Below the pieces are notes generated by a model, which was not told the DNA's origin, ran no database searches, and saw nothing but the letters and a program-made list of their open reading frames with translations. Made by a program: the position numbers and the translations under genes. From Mastigamoeba balamuthi (Eukaryota > Evosea > Mastigamoebida > Mastigamoebidae), in NCBI GenBank assembly GCA_902651635.1, contig CACRSC010000044.1, forward strand, positions 27,448 through 91,447: a stretch of 64,000 nucleotides of DNA. The letters are read 5' to 3'. Of the stretch, positions 42,667 to 53,248 are shown piece after piece. The stretch's first letter is position 1, and each line of letters starts with the position of its first letter.

Positions 42667-43968
42667 TCAGACCTCCACAGGGGGCGCGCGGCCCGTGATG
42701 CTCTGGTGCACGCCTGGCTTCGCGTTGATCACGTCGACACCCCCGTGCGGCTGCGCCCCGCCGGCGTTGGCGGACGACGACGTGCCGACGCTGTTTCTGG
42801 CGTCGCTACTCGCGCGCTTCTTCCTGACGACGTAGACGGCGGCCCCGACGCCTCCGGCCAGGGCCACGGCCCCCGCGACGCCGCCGGCAACGCCCCCTGC
42901 GATGGCGGCCGTCGCTGTCGTCGCCCCCGCGGCCGCTGCGGCTGCGGGTGCCGCGTAGGTCTCGAGGAACTCGCCGGCAGCGTCGAGCCGCGCGGTCATC
43001 TCGGCGGCCTGGTCCGCGAACGCCGGGTCTTCGGTGGCCTGCACGTCGAGCTCGCAGGCCTCCACGAAGCCGTCGCCGACGGAAGAGCAGGCGGCGCGCG
43101 GGGCGAGGGCGGCTGCGAAGAGCGAGCGCCTGTTGAGCTTGTGGCGGCCCCCGATGACCTTGTCGTTCTTGTCGTCGTCGGCGGCGTCGCAGCCCTTCTG
43201 GACCGTCGACAGCGGCGCGTCGCAGTAGCCCCAGATCTCGGCGTCGAGGTGGTTGCCGCGGTTGTGGACGACGATGCGCTCGTTGGTGGCCTTGACGGTG
43301 ATGGACTGCTTGGTGACGACGACGCCCGCCGGGGCGCTGGCGCTCGTGTCGAAGCCGAAGGCCTTCTTGGAGGTCGTGTAGACCTTCCCGCTGGGCTTGA
43401 GCGTCACCGTCACCGAGCTGAGCGCCGTGAGACGGCGGTTCTTGGGCCAGGGGTCCGCGTCGGCCGAGACGACCATGCTGGCGCTCGTGTAGAGGTCCGG
43501 GAACGCCGTCGCGCTACACGTGAAGTGCCGCTCGCCCGGCTTGGACCGCTTGCCGCTCGACGTGGGCTTGACCTTAGCCCCGGCGGCAGCGACGACGAAG
43601 TGGGGGTCGCCCCAGATGCTGTAGTAGCAGTCGGGCGCTTTGTGCCTGCACTCGTCCTCGGGGATGCCCGCTCTGCCTGCTATGGTCGTCGGCGAGGACT
43701 GAGGGCAGATCTCCTTGAAGCACCGCGTGTACTCGAAGAAGCACCCGCAGATGTCGCTCTCGCCAGAGGACTCGGGGGCGGCGGACTTCATCTCGCCACG
43801 CCTGCGCTGGAAGATCTCGCTACTGCTGGTGGCGGTGGCCCTGCAGGGCTCGAGGAACGCGGAGCACTTGGCCAGCTCGTCTGCATGCTGCGTCTCGCAG
43901 TCGCTCTGAGTTGCAGAGACGAACTGAAGCAGTCCAACAAGAGCCAGCGTGAGAACCACGGTCTTCAT
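42667..43968 (-). CDS. vWD-like type I membrane protein, copy 1 (433 aa)
   Basis: Intronless. The start at 43968 gives signal peptide MKTVVLTLALVGLLQFVSA. A Cys-rich segment (CGCFFEYTRCFKEIC, DECRHKAPDCYY) leads into a von Willebrand factor D-like domain with the hallmark WGDPHFV. Its strands include SVTVTLKPSGKVYTTSKKAFGF and its end has AACSSVGDGFVEACELDVQATEDPAFA, matching the C-terminal vWD pattern. A Gly/Ala TM follows (AIAGGVAGGVAGAVALAGGVGAAVYVV), then a basic stop-transfer and the family tail NAKPGVHQSITGRAPPVEV. Predicted to be a surface adhesin or receptor with about a 60-residue cytosolic tail. The ORF extends upstream to 44058, but those residues do not resemble paralogues. Confidence 0.85.
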   Translation of the reverse strand: MKTVVLTLALVGLLQFVSATQSDCETQHADELAKCSAFLEPCRATATSSSEIFQRRRGEMKSAAPESSGESDICGCFFEYTRCFKEICPQSSPTTIAGRAGIPEDECRHKAPDCYYSIWGDPHFVVAAAGAKVKPTSSGKRSKPGERHFTCSATAFPDLYTSASMVVSADADPWPKNRRLTALSSVTVTLKPSGKVYTTSKKAFGFDTSASAPAGVVVTKQSITVKATNERIVVHNRGNHLDAEIWGYCDAPLSTVQKGCDAADDDKNDKVIGGRHKLNRRSLFAAALAPRAACSSVGDGFVEACELDVQATEDPAFADQAAEMTARLDAAGEFLETYAAPAAAAAAGATTATAAIAGGVAGGVAGAVALAGGVGAAVYVVRKKRASSDARNSVGTSSSANAGGAQPHGGVDVINAKPGVHQSITGRAPPVEV

Positions 43969-45175
43969 TGCAGGTGCTTCAATCCCCGTGTGGCCTACAA
44001 AGGTGCTTTTACTTTCTGTCACTGATCTTGTAGCTGAATCAGATGAGATAGAGAGCAACGGTTTCTATCAACGGCTCTCGATCAAAAGGAAACAACATGG
44101 TGTCCAGGGCAAGCACAACGGCTGCTAATTTCCTCCGCTGGCAGTGGCTTGCATCAACGGCAGTGTGCAGAAGTGCGCTTGGGCAGTTCAGAACGTGGCG
44201 TTGCGGGACAGTTACTGCGGCTGCGATGACTGGGTGGGACAGTGCAGGAAGCATATTCGCACTTGGCCACAAAATGATGTTTGCATCAAGCGGTTGTTCA
44301 CCACTTCTTTCCGCAACACTTGCCCCATTTTAGCGCCATGGCCGAGGCTTGAGGGACTGTGTGCCTCGAGTGAATGTGAGCGATACTGCACGGAGAACAG
44401 TGAGAGAGGCCACTTGCAGGACGTGTGGACTCTACTTCATGCTCCATCTTGGGGACAGTGATTCTGTGGGGTTTTCATTCCGCCCGCTGCTGGACAAAGG
44501 ACGCACTCGAGGGCTCAGAAGCAGCACTCGTGCGTCTCGCGATCGTTCTGTGTTGTCATGTGCTGCGTGCGTTGTGATCATCCCGGCGAGGACAAGAGTG
44601 GTGAGTGCCATGGCCTTATCTACAGGTGAAAATTTGGGTGGTTTGAGGACAGACTTCACAGACAAAAAGCTGTGTTCTAATGGCAAGAACAACTGCTCAC
44701 TCGGTGGCGCGAAGGCCGTGGTTATGCCTCATGTGCGCACGGAGCCGTTCGATCCGTGAAACGTTGGGATGTTGCTGTGGCGAGCCCCGCGGCATGTAGT
44801 GCCGGGTCGACGAGAGCGACTCGCTCCCGCATAGAGGAAAGCGCACAGACAGCAGGAGCACCCGGTGTAGCAGTGGACCAGGTGGGCAGCCATCGAAATT
44901 ACACAGTGCGATTACTCTCGCCATTACACGGCCGCCTGAAGCACGGGATTAACCGGTTTCTCCACCCCATCTCTTGTTCGAGAACGGTTGAGGTAGCACC
45001 CGAAAGCGATGTTGAATGATCGCGGAAGCTGGACGATTCCCCAGCGCGTTGGGTGCCGCATTTACTGTGACGTGATGGGTTGGGGTGCAGCCACCTGGCG
45101 GCCACACGAGCTTATGAGTACAGACAGACAAGCTCCACGAGCGCTTCTGCGATCGGGCCGGGCCTGTGGGCGCTC
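43969..45175. other. Intergenic between vWD copies 1 and 2
   Basis: 1.2 kb without a recognisable gene. The segment at about 44100-44160 (ggcaagcacaacggctgctaatttcc) resembles about 47665-47705, so flank sequence was duplicated with the genes. Confidence 0.5.
44001..44013 (-). promoter_or_regulatory. Conserved TAAAAGCACC box, vWD copy 1
   Basis: Reads AGTAAAAGCACCT on the minus strand, about 35-45 bp upstream of the ATG. The same TAAAAGCACC core occurs at the same distance before copies 2 (46508-46520) and 6 (56101-56113). It is probably the TATA-like core promoter. Confidence 0.55.
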
Positions 45176-46503
45176 TCAGACCGCCACCGGGGGAGCGCGG
45201 CCCGTGATGCTCTGGTGCATCCCGGGCTTGGGGTTCATCACGTTGACGCCCCTGTGCGGCTGCGTCTGCGTCACGCAGACGTCCACGGGGCACTCCTTCG
45301 GCCCATCGGGTGTGCTCGCGCTCTTCTTCTTAACTATGTAGACAGCGGCCCCGACGCCTCCCGCGATGGCCACGGCGCCGACTACGCCACCAGCGACTCC
45401 CGCAGCGATGGCGGATGCCGCTGTCGCCGCCCCGGCTGCCGCGGCCGAGGGGACAGCCGCGTAGGTCTCGAGGAACTCCGCTGCGCTGTTGAGCCTCGTC
45501 GAAGCCCGAGCGGCCTGCTGCGCGAACTTGGGCTCCCCTGTGGTCCTCACGTCGAACTCGCAGGCCGCCACGAAGCCGCCGCCGACGGCAGAGCACGCGG
45601 CACGGGCCAGGGCCCTCGTGTCCGCGCTGGCGGTGGCTACGTTGGAAAGCGAGCGCCTGCCCATGTCGTCGCCCCCGATGACGTTGTCGTCCCTGTCGTC
45701 GTCGCTGGCGTCGCAGCCCTTCTGGACCGTCGACAGCGGCACGTCGCAGTAGCCCCAGATCTCTGCGCTCAGGAACCCCCAGTCGCTGTGGACGACGACA
45801 CGCTCGTTGGTCGCCAGGACAGTGATCGCTCCTGCGTGACGACGACGCCCGCCGGGGCGCCGACGCTCGTGTCGAAGCCGAAGGCCTCCTTGGAGGTCGT
45901 GTAGACCTTCCCGCTGGGCCTCAGGGTCACCGTCACGGACCGCAGCGTCGTGACCTGCTGCGGGACGAAGGGCCAGGGGTCCGCGTCGGCCGCTACGACC
46001 ATGCTGGCGCTGGTGTAGAGGTTCTTGAAGGCCGTCATGCCGCACGTGAAGTGCCGCTCGCCGGGCTGCGACCAGCCGCCGCCGAACATCGGCTTGCGCT
46101 GGGCCCCGGCGGCAGCGACGACGAAGTGGGGGTCGCCCCAGATGCTGTAGTAGCAGTCGGGCGACTTGTCCTTGCACTCGTCCTCGCGGACGCCCGCCTT
46201 CTCGGCGATGTCCGGGAGCTTCGAGTGGGGACAGATTCCCTTGAAGCACCGCACGAACTCGTAGAAGCACCCGCAGTCGTCGCTCTCGCCCCCCTCGGCC
46301 GTCGTATCATCGCGCTTGCGCAGGAAGACCTCGCTGCTGCCGCTACTGCTGGTCTTGCAGTCCCTGAGGAGCGCGTAGCACGTGGCCAGCTCGTCTTTGT
46401 TCTCCGTCTCGCAGTCGCTCTGAGCTGCAACGTGTTGCGCTGCTAGCAGCCCTGCGAGGACCAGTGTGAGCACCAGAGGCCTCATTTGCGGTTGCGTCTC
46501 CAC
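45176..46503 (-). CDS. vWD-like type I membrane protein, copy 2, one frameshift
   Basis: Signal peptide MRPLVLTLVLAGLLAAQHVAA (in-frame Met at 46485; ORF Met at 46503). It has the Cys-rich segment, WGDPHFV, SVTVTLRPSGKVYTTSKEAFGF, Gly/Ala TM and tail NPKPGMHQSITGRAPPVAV, like copy 1. The frame changes near 45825 between VVVTQE and ITVLATNERVVV, where about two bases are missing relative to the other copies. The rest is intact, so it is either a very recent pseudogene or a sequence error. Confidence 0.75.
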
Positions 46504-48356
46504 AAGGGGGTGCTTTTAGAGTGTTGTGATGGGGGTGCCCCGAGGGCTACTCCGTGAGAGGCGGTTGAGAAGATTCGCCTCCAACCGTAACTCTGACGAA
46601 CTATTGCATTTATATGGTAAACACCGTTGGCAAGCATCGCAACGATCGCCCAGGTCGACTAGACGCACAGCTTCTTTCACTCGACACCTTTTTTTTCACC
46701 CTTTGGGAGAAAGTGTGTGTCTAACGTGCAGGCCGAAAAGAGTGCCCTCTCAGCACAGAGCCTTGAAGTGCCGACACAACAGTCCCTCCCCACCTCGCTA
46801 TGGGCGACGTGTGGAAGGGGACCGAGCCGACCGTGGCGCAGCGCAGTGGTTGTACGGGGTCGGCTCAAAAGGCAGAAAACTGCCATTTTTGGGCTGAAGA
46901 GGTGTCCAGGGTGTCTGCACCCTGCCCCACAGATTGCACTCGCGGAGAATGCAGCAACTTGCCAGCTCAGGCGCACGCACTTGAGTGCATTCCAACATTG
47001 CATGAGCGTTACTACTTTGTGGGGTGTGATAAACCAACCGCTTTTCCGTTAACTTCCCCTCAAGTGTGCCGGACCGCGAGCTACCAAAGAAATGTTGCCC
47101 GAAGCTCGGCCGGCGAAGGCGAGCTCCCACCTGTGCGTACACCGCGAGGAACCTTTTTTCTCTTTTATCGCTCAGTGTCTGGTTTGACACACAAATCGTG
47201 GACTCCCACTTGTTCGTATGAAGCACCGAAGACTCCCACAGTCGCCATGTCGTTGTCCCGTACGTACGGCGTTCCGACAGCCTGGCGTTAGTTTGAGCAG
47301 TCCTGTCAGGGCACCGCTGAATGAAGACTCGATTCCGCTGTATCCGCCCACTTTTCCATCAAACCGGGGGGCCCTGCCCACCCGCTCCCTTTGCAAGCCA
47401 GATTCTCCTCCAACAGGCCTGTGCGCCACAAACCCATCTGACTGCCACACCACCCAGACCTCTTGGCCAGCTCCCTGCGTTGTACCTCTCACAGTCGATC
47501 GTGTTGTAGCGACGTGCCGCGCCCGGCGAGGGTCAACCTGATAGCAAAAGTCGTCAATGCAGGTGTATGTGCTCTTGAGTTATGCCGTTTCTTGGTAGTG
47601 GCTGAGATAGAGAGAGGAGCGGTTGTGTTACAACGGGATCCTGGGTAAAACACGTGTCATGGTGGCAAGAACAATGGCAACTGATTTCCCTGCTGGTAGT
47701 GGCCGATGACGGTTTCACCTACGGCACTGTGCCGACGTTCTCCAGCCCGCTTCCAGCAGGGCACAGGAGCGCACTGCAGCTCCGTTCTGCTGCGACTCGA
47801 CGAATGAGCCTAGGTGCCGGCAACGCATGATGTCGTGCTGTTGCCATCATGGCCCACAGTACATATTCACAACAGAGCAGTCGCCAGCCATGCAACACTC
47901 CTGGATTCTCGCGTGTCCGGCCCGCAGAGTACACGGGTGCTGCTGTTTATGTCGTGGTTGGTTCATCAAACAGGGCAATAGAGCTCATAACACGATTTTT
48001 GACACGGGCTGCATGTCCAGTGTGAGACACACCCTTAATACGAGGAGCTCGAATGCCCGAGAATTGCATTAGCTGTCCTACTTCTTTCATGCCTGAGCTA
48101 TTTGCCGTGAGACCTGCCGATGATCAGCAGACTGTGCACAGAGCCCCGTTAGTCAGCGCTGCTACGGTTCGTAAGGCCTCACTGGGGCCCGCTTGGACCC
48201 CAGGCTCTGCAAATTTCAGCGAGGCAGATGAGTGGCACCACGAGACACATCCGTTTCAGAGTGCATGTACCACCAGAGAACAACCTGCCGAGGCTATCCC
48301 AGCCGAAGCTGTGAGGAGTATAAAACGAGGGAAGGTCAATGTGTCATAGTTTGAGC
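46504..48356. other. Intergenic, 1.85 kb, nothing recognised apart from promoter box
   Basis: Begins with the TAAAAGCACC box of copy 2 (46508-46520). ORFs up to 163 codons lack any domain pattern. A few blocks resemble 44.1 kb. Confidence 0.45.
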
Positions 48357-48668
48357 TGGGGATTCGATGAAAATTCTGCAGCTGCCTTCTGGGTGGGGAC
48401 CATCTCGGCACTGTGGAAGGGCGACTGGCGTGCGCGCTGCTGCCCATCGGGAAAGGCTAGGAGGAGGGGGCAGCGGAGGAGAGAGCGCACTTGAGAGAAG
48501 CGACGGCACGGAGGACGGGGGCGGTGTCGAGGCCGAGGGCGAGGAGCTGGGGGATGAGGGCCTGGAGGTTGTAGAGGGCGAGGAGCTGGGCGGCGACGTG
48601 TCCATGACGAGGCTGTAGAGGATGCAGCACTCCGTGCCGGGGCTGTTGGCATCTCCGGTGCTCGCCAT
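48357..48668 (-). pseudogene. Third, internally deleted copy of the palindrome small gene
   Basis: Starts MASTGDANSPGTECCILYSL, a different N-terminus from the palindrome copies, then continues with LLALYNLQALIPQLLALGLDTAPVLRAVASLK. It runs through the intron acceptor to CCCACCCAGAAG and then jumps straight into the 3'-flank sequence (gcagctgcagaatttt..ccagctcaaa) also seen after 27950. The last exon is therefore missing. The tiny first intron is 23 nt here instead of 32. Confidence 0.7.
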
Positions 48669-49613
48669 CGTCTTCCGGTGCGACTGTGAATGTAAGAGCG
48701 ATACTTCGAGTGCGTGAGTGCGTGTATGGTGAGACGCAGTCCAACGGGTACAAGGCTGTCTCGGCGACGGGGCGGGGCCGCCACGAGGGACGTCCAGGAG
48801 GAAGCTCTTGATCGATCGCCAGACGACGCGTACATTCGAGTGGCCCACCGCCCCCCTGAGTGGGGCCCTCAGAGGCAGCGTGAGGGCGGCTCTTCGTGCT
48901 TTGATGCCACCGTGCCACAGGGATCTCAGGGCAGAACACTGCCGCGGAGGACAGCAAGCCCTTGAGGGTGCTGCCGAGCGAGAACAGCGCGGAAAGCGAG
49001 ACGACTGGTGCACCTCGGGCGACGACGAGTCCCAACGCAGGCACAGGCACAGAACCGCAGCAAACAATACGCAGGCGCAGACGGCGGTGGAGGCGTGCGC
49101 ACGTCGAGCATGGCAAAAAGACGCTGTGGCCACTGCAGTATTCACGTGTTTGCGTGTCTCTAATCAACTTAGTTTGTGGATTGGTTTGCCTCTCACTCGC
49201 GCATTCCGAAGCACAGAGAGGAGGTCAGAGAGGGGAGATGGGAGGGAAGAGAGTACCGACTGTGTATCGCAGTTCGGGTCAAGTACAACAGTGCACATCA
49301 CGTTCAACACAACATTCACCTGAAATGTACTGCATTTCCCCCTGTGCGGAATCTTGATTGAGGCCCGGTGAGCAGGCGAGTCGCTCTCTGGAGATCTGCG
49401 CGTGAGTAGTCAGTGACCCCCGCTCTCCCCCAAAGGCGGGGGGGTCTTGGGAATGGGACCCATAAATGGAAAGTTCATTTGGCCCGTGGATGACCTGCCT
49501 GATTTGTGCTGCACGGTTGTGCACTCCCTGCCCCCTCAAAACCGCCTCTTGCACCCTGACGGACCACACCAACAGCATCCCCGGCAATCAACACACCCAC
49601 GAACCGCCTCGCG
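48669..49613. other. Intergenic, nothing recognised
   Basis: Contains the flank homologous to 25.7 kb (48690-48755). No gene is supported. Confidence 0.45.
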
Positions 49614-50909
49614 ATGACGGCCTCGACCCTCGTGTTTGCCCTGCTCGTGGGGCTGGCCTCCCTCTCGCTGGCGCAGAGCGACTGCGAGACTCAGCACGCA
49701 GAGGAGCTAGCCGAGTGCCGCGCGCTCCTCAGGTCGTGCCAGAGCAGCAGCAGCAGCAGCAGCAGCCAGGTCTTTCTCAGGAAGCGCACCGACGGGGACG
49801 CAGCGTCGTCGGGTGCCAGCGACGAGTGCGGGTGCTACTTCGAGTACTCGCGGTGCTTCAAGGAGGTCTGCCGCCAGACGTCCTACGCGGCCATCGCCCA
49901 GCGCGCGGCCGTCCCCGAGGATGAGTGCAAGGACAAGTCGCCCGACTGCTACTACAGCATCTGGGGCGATCCCCACTTCGTCGTCGCTGCCGCTGGGGGC
50001 CAGCGCAAGTCGATGATGAGCGGCGGCTGGTCGCAGCCCGGCGAGAGGCACTTCTCGTGCGGCATGACCGACTTCAAGGACCTCTACACCAGCGCCAGCA
50101 TGGTCATCTCGGCCACAGCAGACCCCTGGCCCTTCTTCCAGCAGCAGGTCACGACGCTGCGGTCCGTGACGGTGACGCTGAGGCCCAGCGGGAAGGTCTA
50201 CACGACCTCCAAGACGGCCTTCGGCTTCGACACGAGCAGCAGCGCACCTGCGGGCGTCGTCGTCACCAAGGAGTCCATCACGGTCCTCGCCACCAACGAA
50301 CGCGTCGTCGTCCACAGCAACTGGGGGTTCCTGAGCGCAGAGATCTGGGGCTACTGCGACGTGCCGCTGTCGACGGTCCAGAGGGGCTGCAACTCCAGCG
50401 ACGACACCAAGAACCACGACGTCATCGGGTTCCATTTCCAGAGGCGGATCGTCGACGACGCAGCGGCCCTCGCCGCGCGCGCTGTGTGCTCTGCAGTCGG
50501 CGACGGCTTCGTGGGGGCCTGCGAGCTCGACGTCAAGGCCACCGGCGACTCGTCGTTCGCGGACGCGGCTGCTGAGGCGTCCGCGCGGTTCGCCGACGCC
50601 GGCGAGTTCCTCGAGGCCTACGCGGCTCCCGCAGCCGCAGCGGCCGCAGGGGCGGCGACGGCGACGGCTGCCATCGCAGCGGGCGTCGCCGGGGGCGTCG
50701 CAGGGGCCGTGGCCGTCGCCGGGAGCGTCGGGGCCGCAGTCTACGTCGTCAGGAGGAGGAGGGCGAGCAGCGGCGACCGCACGGCGATGCCCACGACCGC
50801 AGGTCCCAGTGAGGCTCAGCCGCAGTCTCACGGGGGCGTCAACGTGATGAACGCCAAGCCCGGGGTTCACCAGAGCATCACTGGCCGCGCGCCCCCTGTG
50901 GCGGTCTGA
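49614..50909 (+). CDS. vWD-like type I membrane protein, copy 3 (431 aa)
   Basis: Intact intronless ORF. Signal peptide MTASTLVFALLVGLASLSLA. It has a Ser run (SSSSSSS) after the first Cys pair, CGCYFEYSRCFKEVC, KDKSPDCYYSIWGDPHFV, the vWD body with SVTVTLRPSGKVYTTSKTAFGF and NWGFLSAEIWGYCDVPLSTV, and AVCSAVGDGFVGACELDVKATGDSSFA. The Gly/Ala TM and tail NAKPGVHQSITGRAPPVAV follow. It lacks the TAAAAGCACC box. Closest to copy 4 by the AYAAPAAAAAAGAATATAA region and the QRK-MxSGGWSQPGERHFSCG block. Confidence 0.9.
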   Translation: MTASTLVFALLVGLASLSLAQSDCETQHAEELAECRALLRSCQSSSSSSSSQVFLRKRTDGDAASSGASDECGCYFEYSRCFKEVCRQTSYAAIAQRAAVPEDECKDKSPDCYYSIWGDPHFVVAAAGGQRKSMMSGGWSQPGERHFSCGMTDFKDLYTSASMVISATADPWPFFQQQVTTLRSVTVTLRPSGKVYTTSKTAFGFDTSSSAPAGVVVTKESITVLATNERVVVHSNWGFLSAEIWGYCDVPLSTVQRGCNSSDDTKNHDVIGFHFQRRIVDDAAALAARAVCSAVGDGFVGACELDVKATGDSSFADAAAEASARFADAGEFLEAYAAPAAAAAAGAATATAAIAAGVAGGVAGAVAVAGSVGAAVYVVRRRRASSGDRTAMPTTAGPSEAQPQSHGGVNVMNAKPGVHQSITGRAPPVAV

Positions 50910-51368
50910 GGGCCCCTGACCGCGTCCCGCACGAGCTGCGCGAGGAATCTGAGGAGCCCTGACCCCGTGTATGTCTGTCTGTACGAAAAGCTCGTGCGGC
51001 CTCTGCGGTTGCACAGGAACACAAACAACGACGCCGCACCATCAGTGCGGCATTGCCAACACCCCAGTTCCTCGATGGGGGAAGGTTTGACCGTCAAATG
51101 GGGGGGAACTCTGTGCCCAGGAGGTTGAGGGGAAAACCGTGCAGTGCAAGTCCAGTGCGATTGCCGAATTCGGAGCATCTGACGATACTTGCTGACGTAT
51201 TTGTTTCGGGAAATGTGGTGCTGACGCGCGAATTGAGGCGAGTCGACTGGAAGAGTGGACCACCTGCCTATTGCGACCCGGGCGGTTGGGCGTATCTGGT
51301 GCCCATCAAAACCGACGCGCTGGAGCCCATTGCAGACACAAACTCTCAGGCACACCTGCAGTTGGCGA
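50910..51368. other. Intergenic between copies 3 and 4
   Basis: 459 bp. An in-frame extension upstream of the copy 4 Met runs to 51255 but does not resemble paralogues. Nothing else is recognised. Confidence 0.55.
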
Positions 51369-52676
51369 ATGAAGACCACCGCAGCGGCTCTGACACTCAC
51401 AGTGGGCCTCGCCGGGCTCGCCCTTGTCTGTACTGCCCAGAGCGACTGCGAGGCGCAGCACACAGACGAGCTGGCCAAGTGCCTGGCGCTGCTGCAGCCG
51501 TGCCAGCCGCAGCCCCCGGCCGTCAGCAGCAGCAGCAGCGGCGAGATCTTTGCCAAGAGGCACGCCGATGAGGGCACGACATCGTCGGGTGCTAGCGACG
51601 CGTGCGGGTGCTACTTCGAGTACCTGCGGTGCTTCAAGGAGGTCTGCCCCAAGTCCTCGTCTGCGACCATCGCGGGCAGAGCGGGCATCGCCGAGGATCA
51701 GTGCAAGGACAAGGCACCCGACTGCTACTACAGCATCTGGGGCGACCCCCACTTTGTCGTCGCTGCCGCCGGGGGCCAGCGTAAGTCGATGGCCAGCGGC
51801 GGCTGGTCGCAGCCCGGCGAGCGGCACTTCTCGTGCGGGCTGACCGACTTCCCGGACCTCTACACCAGCGCCAGCATGGCCGTCGCGGGCACAGCAGAGG
51901 CGTGGCCGTACATGCAGGCGGTGACGTCGCTGCAGTCGGTGACGGTGACGCTCAAGCCCAGCGGGAAGGTCTACACGACGTCCAAGAAGGCCTTCGGCTT
52001 CGACACGAGCGCCAGCGCCCCGGCAGGCTTTGTCGTGACCAAGGAGGCGATCGCCGTGCTGGCCACCAACGAGCGCCTCGTCGTCCACGACAACTGGGGG
52101 TTCCTCACCGCTGAGATCTGGGGCTACTGCGACGTGCAGTCCACGGTCCAGAAGGGCTGCGACTCGAGCGACGACGACAAGAACAGCAACGTCATCGGGT
52201 TCTGGCCGCACACGAGGCGCTCTGTCGACGACGCCGCGAGCGTCCAGGCGCGTGTCGCGTGCTCTGCCGTCGGTGACGGCTTCGTGGCGGCCTGCGAGCT
52301 CGACGTCAAGGCCACCGGCGACCCGGCGTTCGCGGACCAGGCCGCCGAGGCGTCGGCGCGGTTCGCCAACGCCGGCGAGTTCCTCGAGTCCTATGCGGCT
52401 CCCACAGCCGCAGCTGCCGCGGGGGCGACGACGGCGACTGTTGCCATCGCCGCGGGGGTCACCGGAGGTGTCGTCGGTGCCGTGGCTCTCGCGGGTGGTG
52501 TCGGGGCCGCCGTCTACGTCGCCAAGAAGAAGCAGGCGAGCAGGGGCAAAGACGAGGCGATGGCGTCGCCTGCGGGCGCTGGGGAGGTGCAGACGCATGG
52601 GGGAGTCAACGTGATGAACGCCAAGCCCGGGGTGCACCAGAGTATCACTGGCCGCGCGCCCCCTGTGGAGGTCTGA
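51369..52676 (+). CDS. vWD-like type I membrane protein, copy 4 (435 aa)
   Basis: Signal peptide MKTTAAALTLTVGLAGLALVCTA, start chosen by alignment with paralogues. Cys-rich head with a Ser-rich insert, CGCYFEYLRCFKEVC, WGDPHFV, SVTVTLKPSGKVYTTSKKAFGF, NWGFLTAEIWGYCDV, VACSAVGDGFVAACELDVKATGDPAFA. The TM is AIAAGVTGGVVGAVALAGGVGAAVYVA and the tail NAKPGVHQSITGRAPPVEV. It is intact. The loop after GYCD is one or two residues shorter (VQSTV versus VPLSTV). Confidence 0.9.
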   Translation: MKTTAAALTLTVGLAGLALVCTAQSDCEAQHTDELAKCLALLQPCQPQPPAVSSSSSGEIFAKRHADEGTTSSGASDACGCYFEYLRCFKEVCPKSSSATIAGRAGIAEDQCKDKAPDCYYSIWGDPHFVVAAAGGQRKSMASGGWSQPGERHFSCGLTDFPDLYTSASMAVAGTAEAWPYMQAVTSLQSVTVTLKPSGKVYTTSKKAFGFDTSASAPAGFVVTKEAIAVLATNERLVVHDNWGFLTAEIWGYCDVQSTVQKGCDSSDDDKNSNVIGFWPHTRRSVDDAASVQARVACSAVGDGFVAACELDVKATGDPAFADQAAEASARFANAGEFLESYAAPTAAAAAGATTATVAIAAGVTGGVVGAVALAGGVGAAVYVAKKKQASRGKDEAMASPAGAGEVQTHGGVNVMNAKPGVHQSITGRAPPVEV

Positions 52677-53248
52677 GGGTCCAGAGGACAGTTCAGCCCA
52701 CGAACCCTGACAGACAGACGACCTGGGATCACTCATGTTGTATGTACAACTCAACACCAAAAGAGTGCCAACGCATCTCGCAATAGACCCAACAATCGGC
52801 AGCTCGCCCTCAGGCCCCACGGTAGGCCTTTCCCCGCCAGAGAGCGTCGCGGCACACAATGCCAGAGATGGTGGAAAATTGTGTAGAAACACACTGCCCG
52901 GTTAGCAAACTGAGATGACTTTTCACTCAAGTGTGAGTGCACATGCGAAGTGGCCAGCATCCTCGCTGCCCCGCGAGTGCCACCCCAAGCGGGCAGAGCC
53001 TTCCGGGGCCTTGGGCACCCTGGACAGCAGGTGGGCCGTTGCGCTTGACACCGGATGATTGCCATTTCGGTGTATTGGGCGGTTGAGTTCACGGGGCAGT
53101 TAGCCGTTGGAAGCAAATCTCCACAACGGCCTGCCACAATGCCCTCACAGGCACCCGCACCTCCACAACGCCTTGCCACAATGACATCACAGGCACCAGC
53201 ATCCCACCACAACACTAAAACAACTCGGCAGAACACACTCATCCGGAA
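52677..53248. other. Intergenic with 42-bp tandem repeat
   Basis: 5' flank of copy 5. It shares ccgttggaagcaaatctc-type blocks with the 5' flank of copy 6 (about 56030), showing the duplication unit includes promoter DNA. Confidence 0.6.
53119..53202 (+). repeat. 42-bp tandem duplication upstream of vWD copy 5
   Basis: Units at 53119-53160 and 53161-53202: ctccacaacg..tgccacaatg..tcacaggcacc, with a few substitutions. It lies 50-130 bp before the ATG, where copy 6 has only one such unit. Confidence 0.8.

Noticed and set aside
42256-44025. 589-codon plus-strand ORF over vWD copy 1
   Set aside because: Antisense shadow; the same pattern appears opposite every vWD copy because of codon bias.
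49707-52892. 435- and 528-codon minus-strand ORFs over vWD copies 3 and 4
   Set aside because: Antisense shadows with Arg/Gly/Val-rich low-complexity content.
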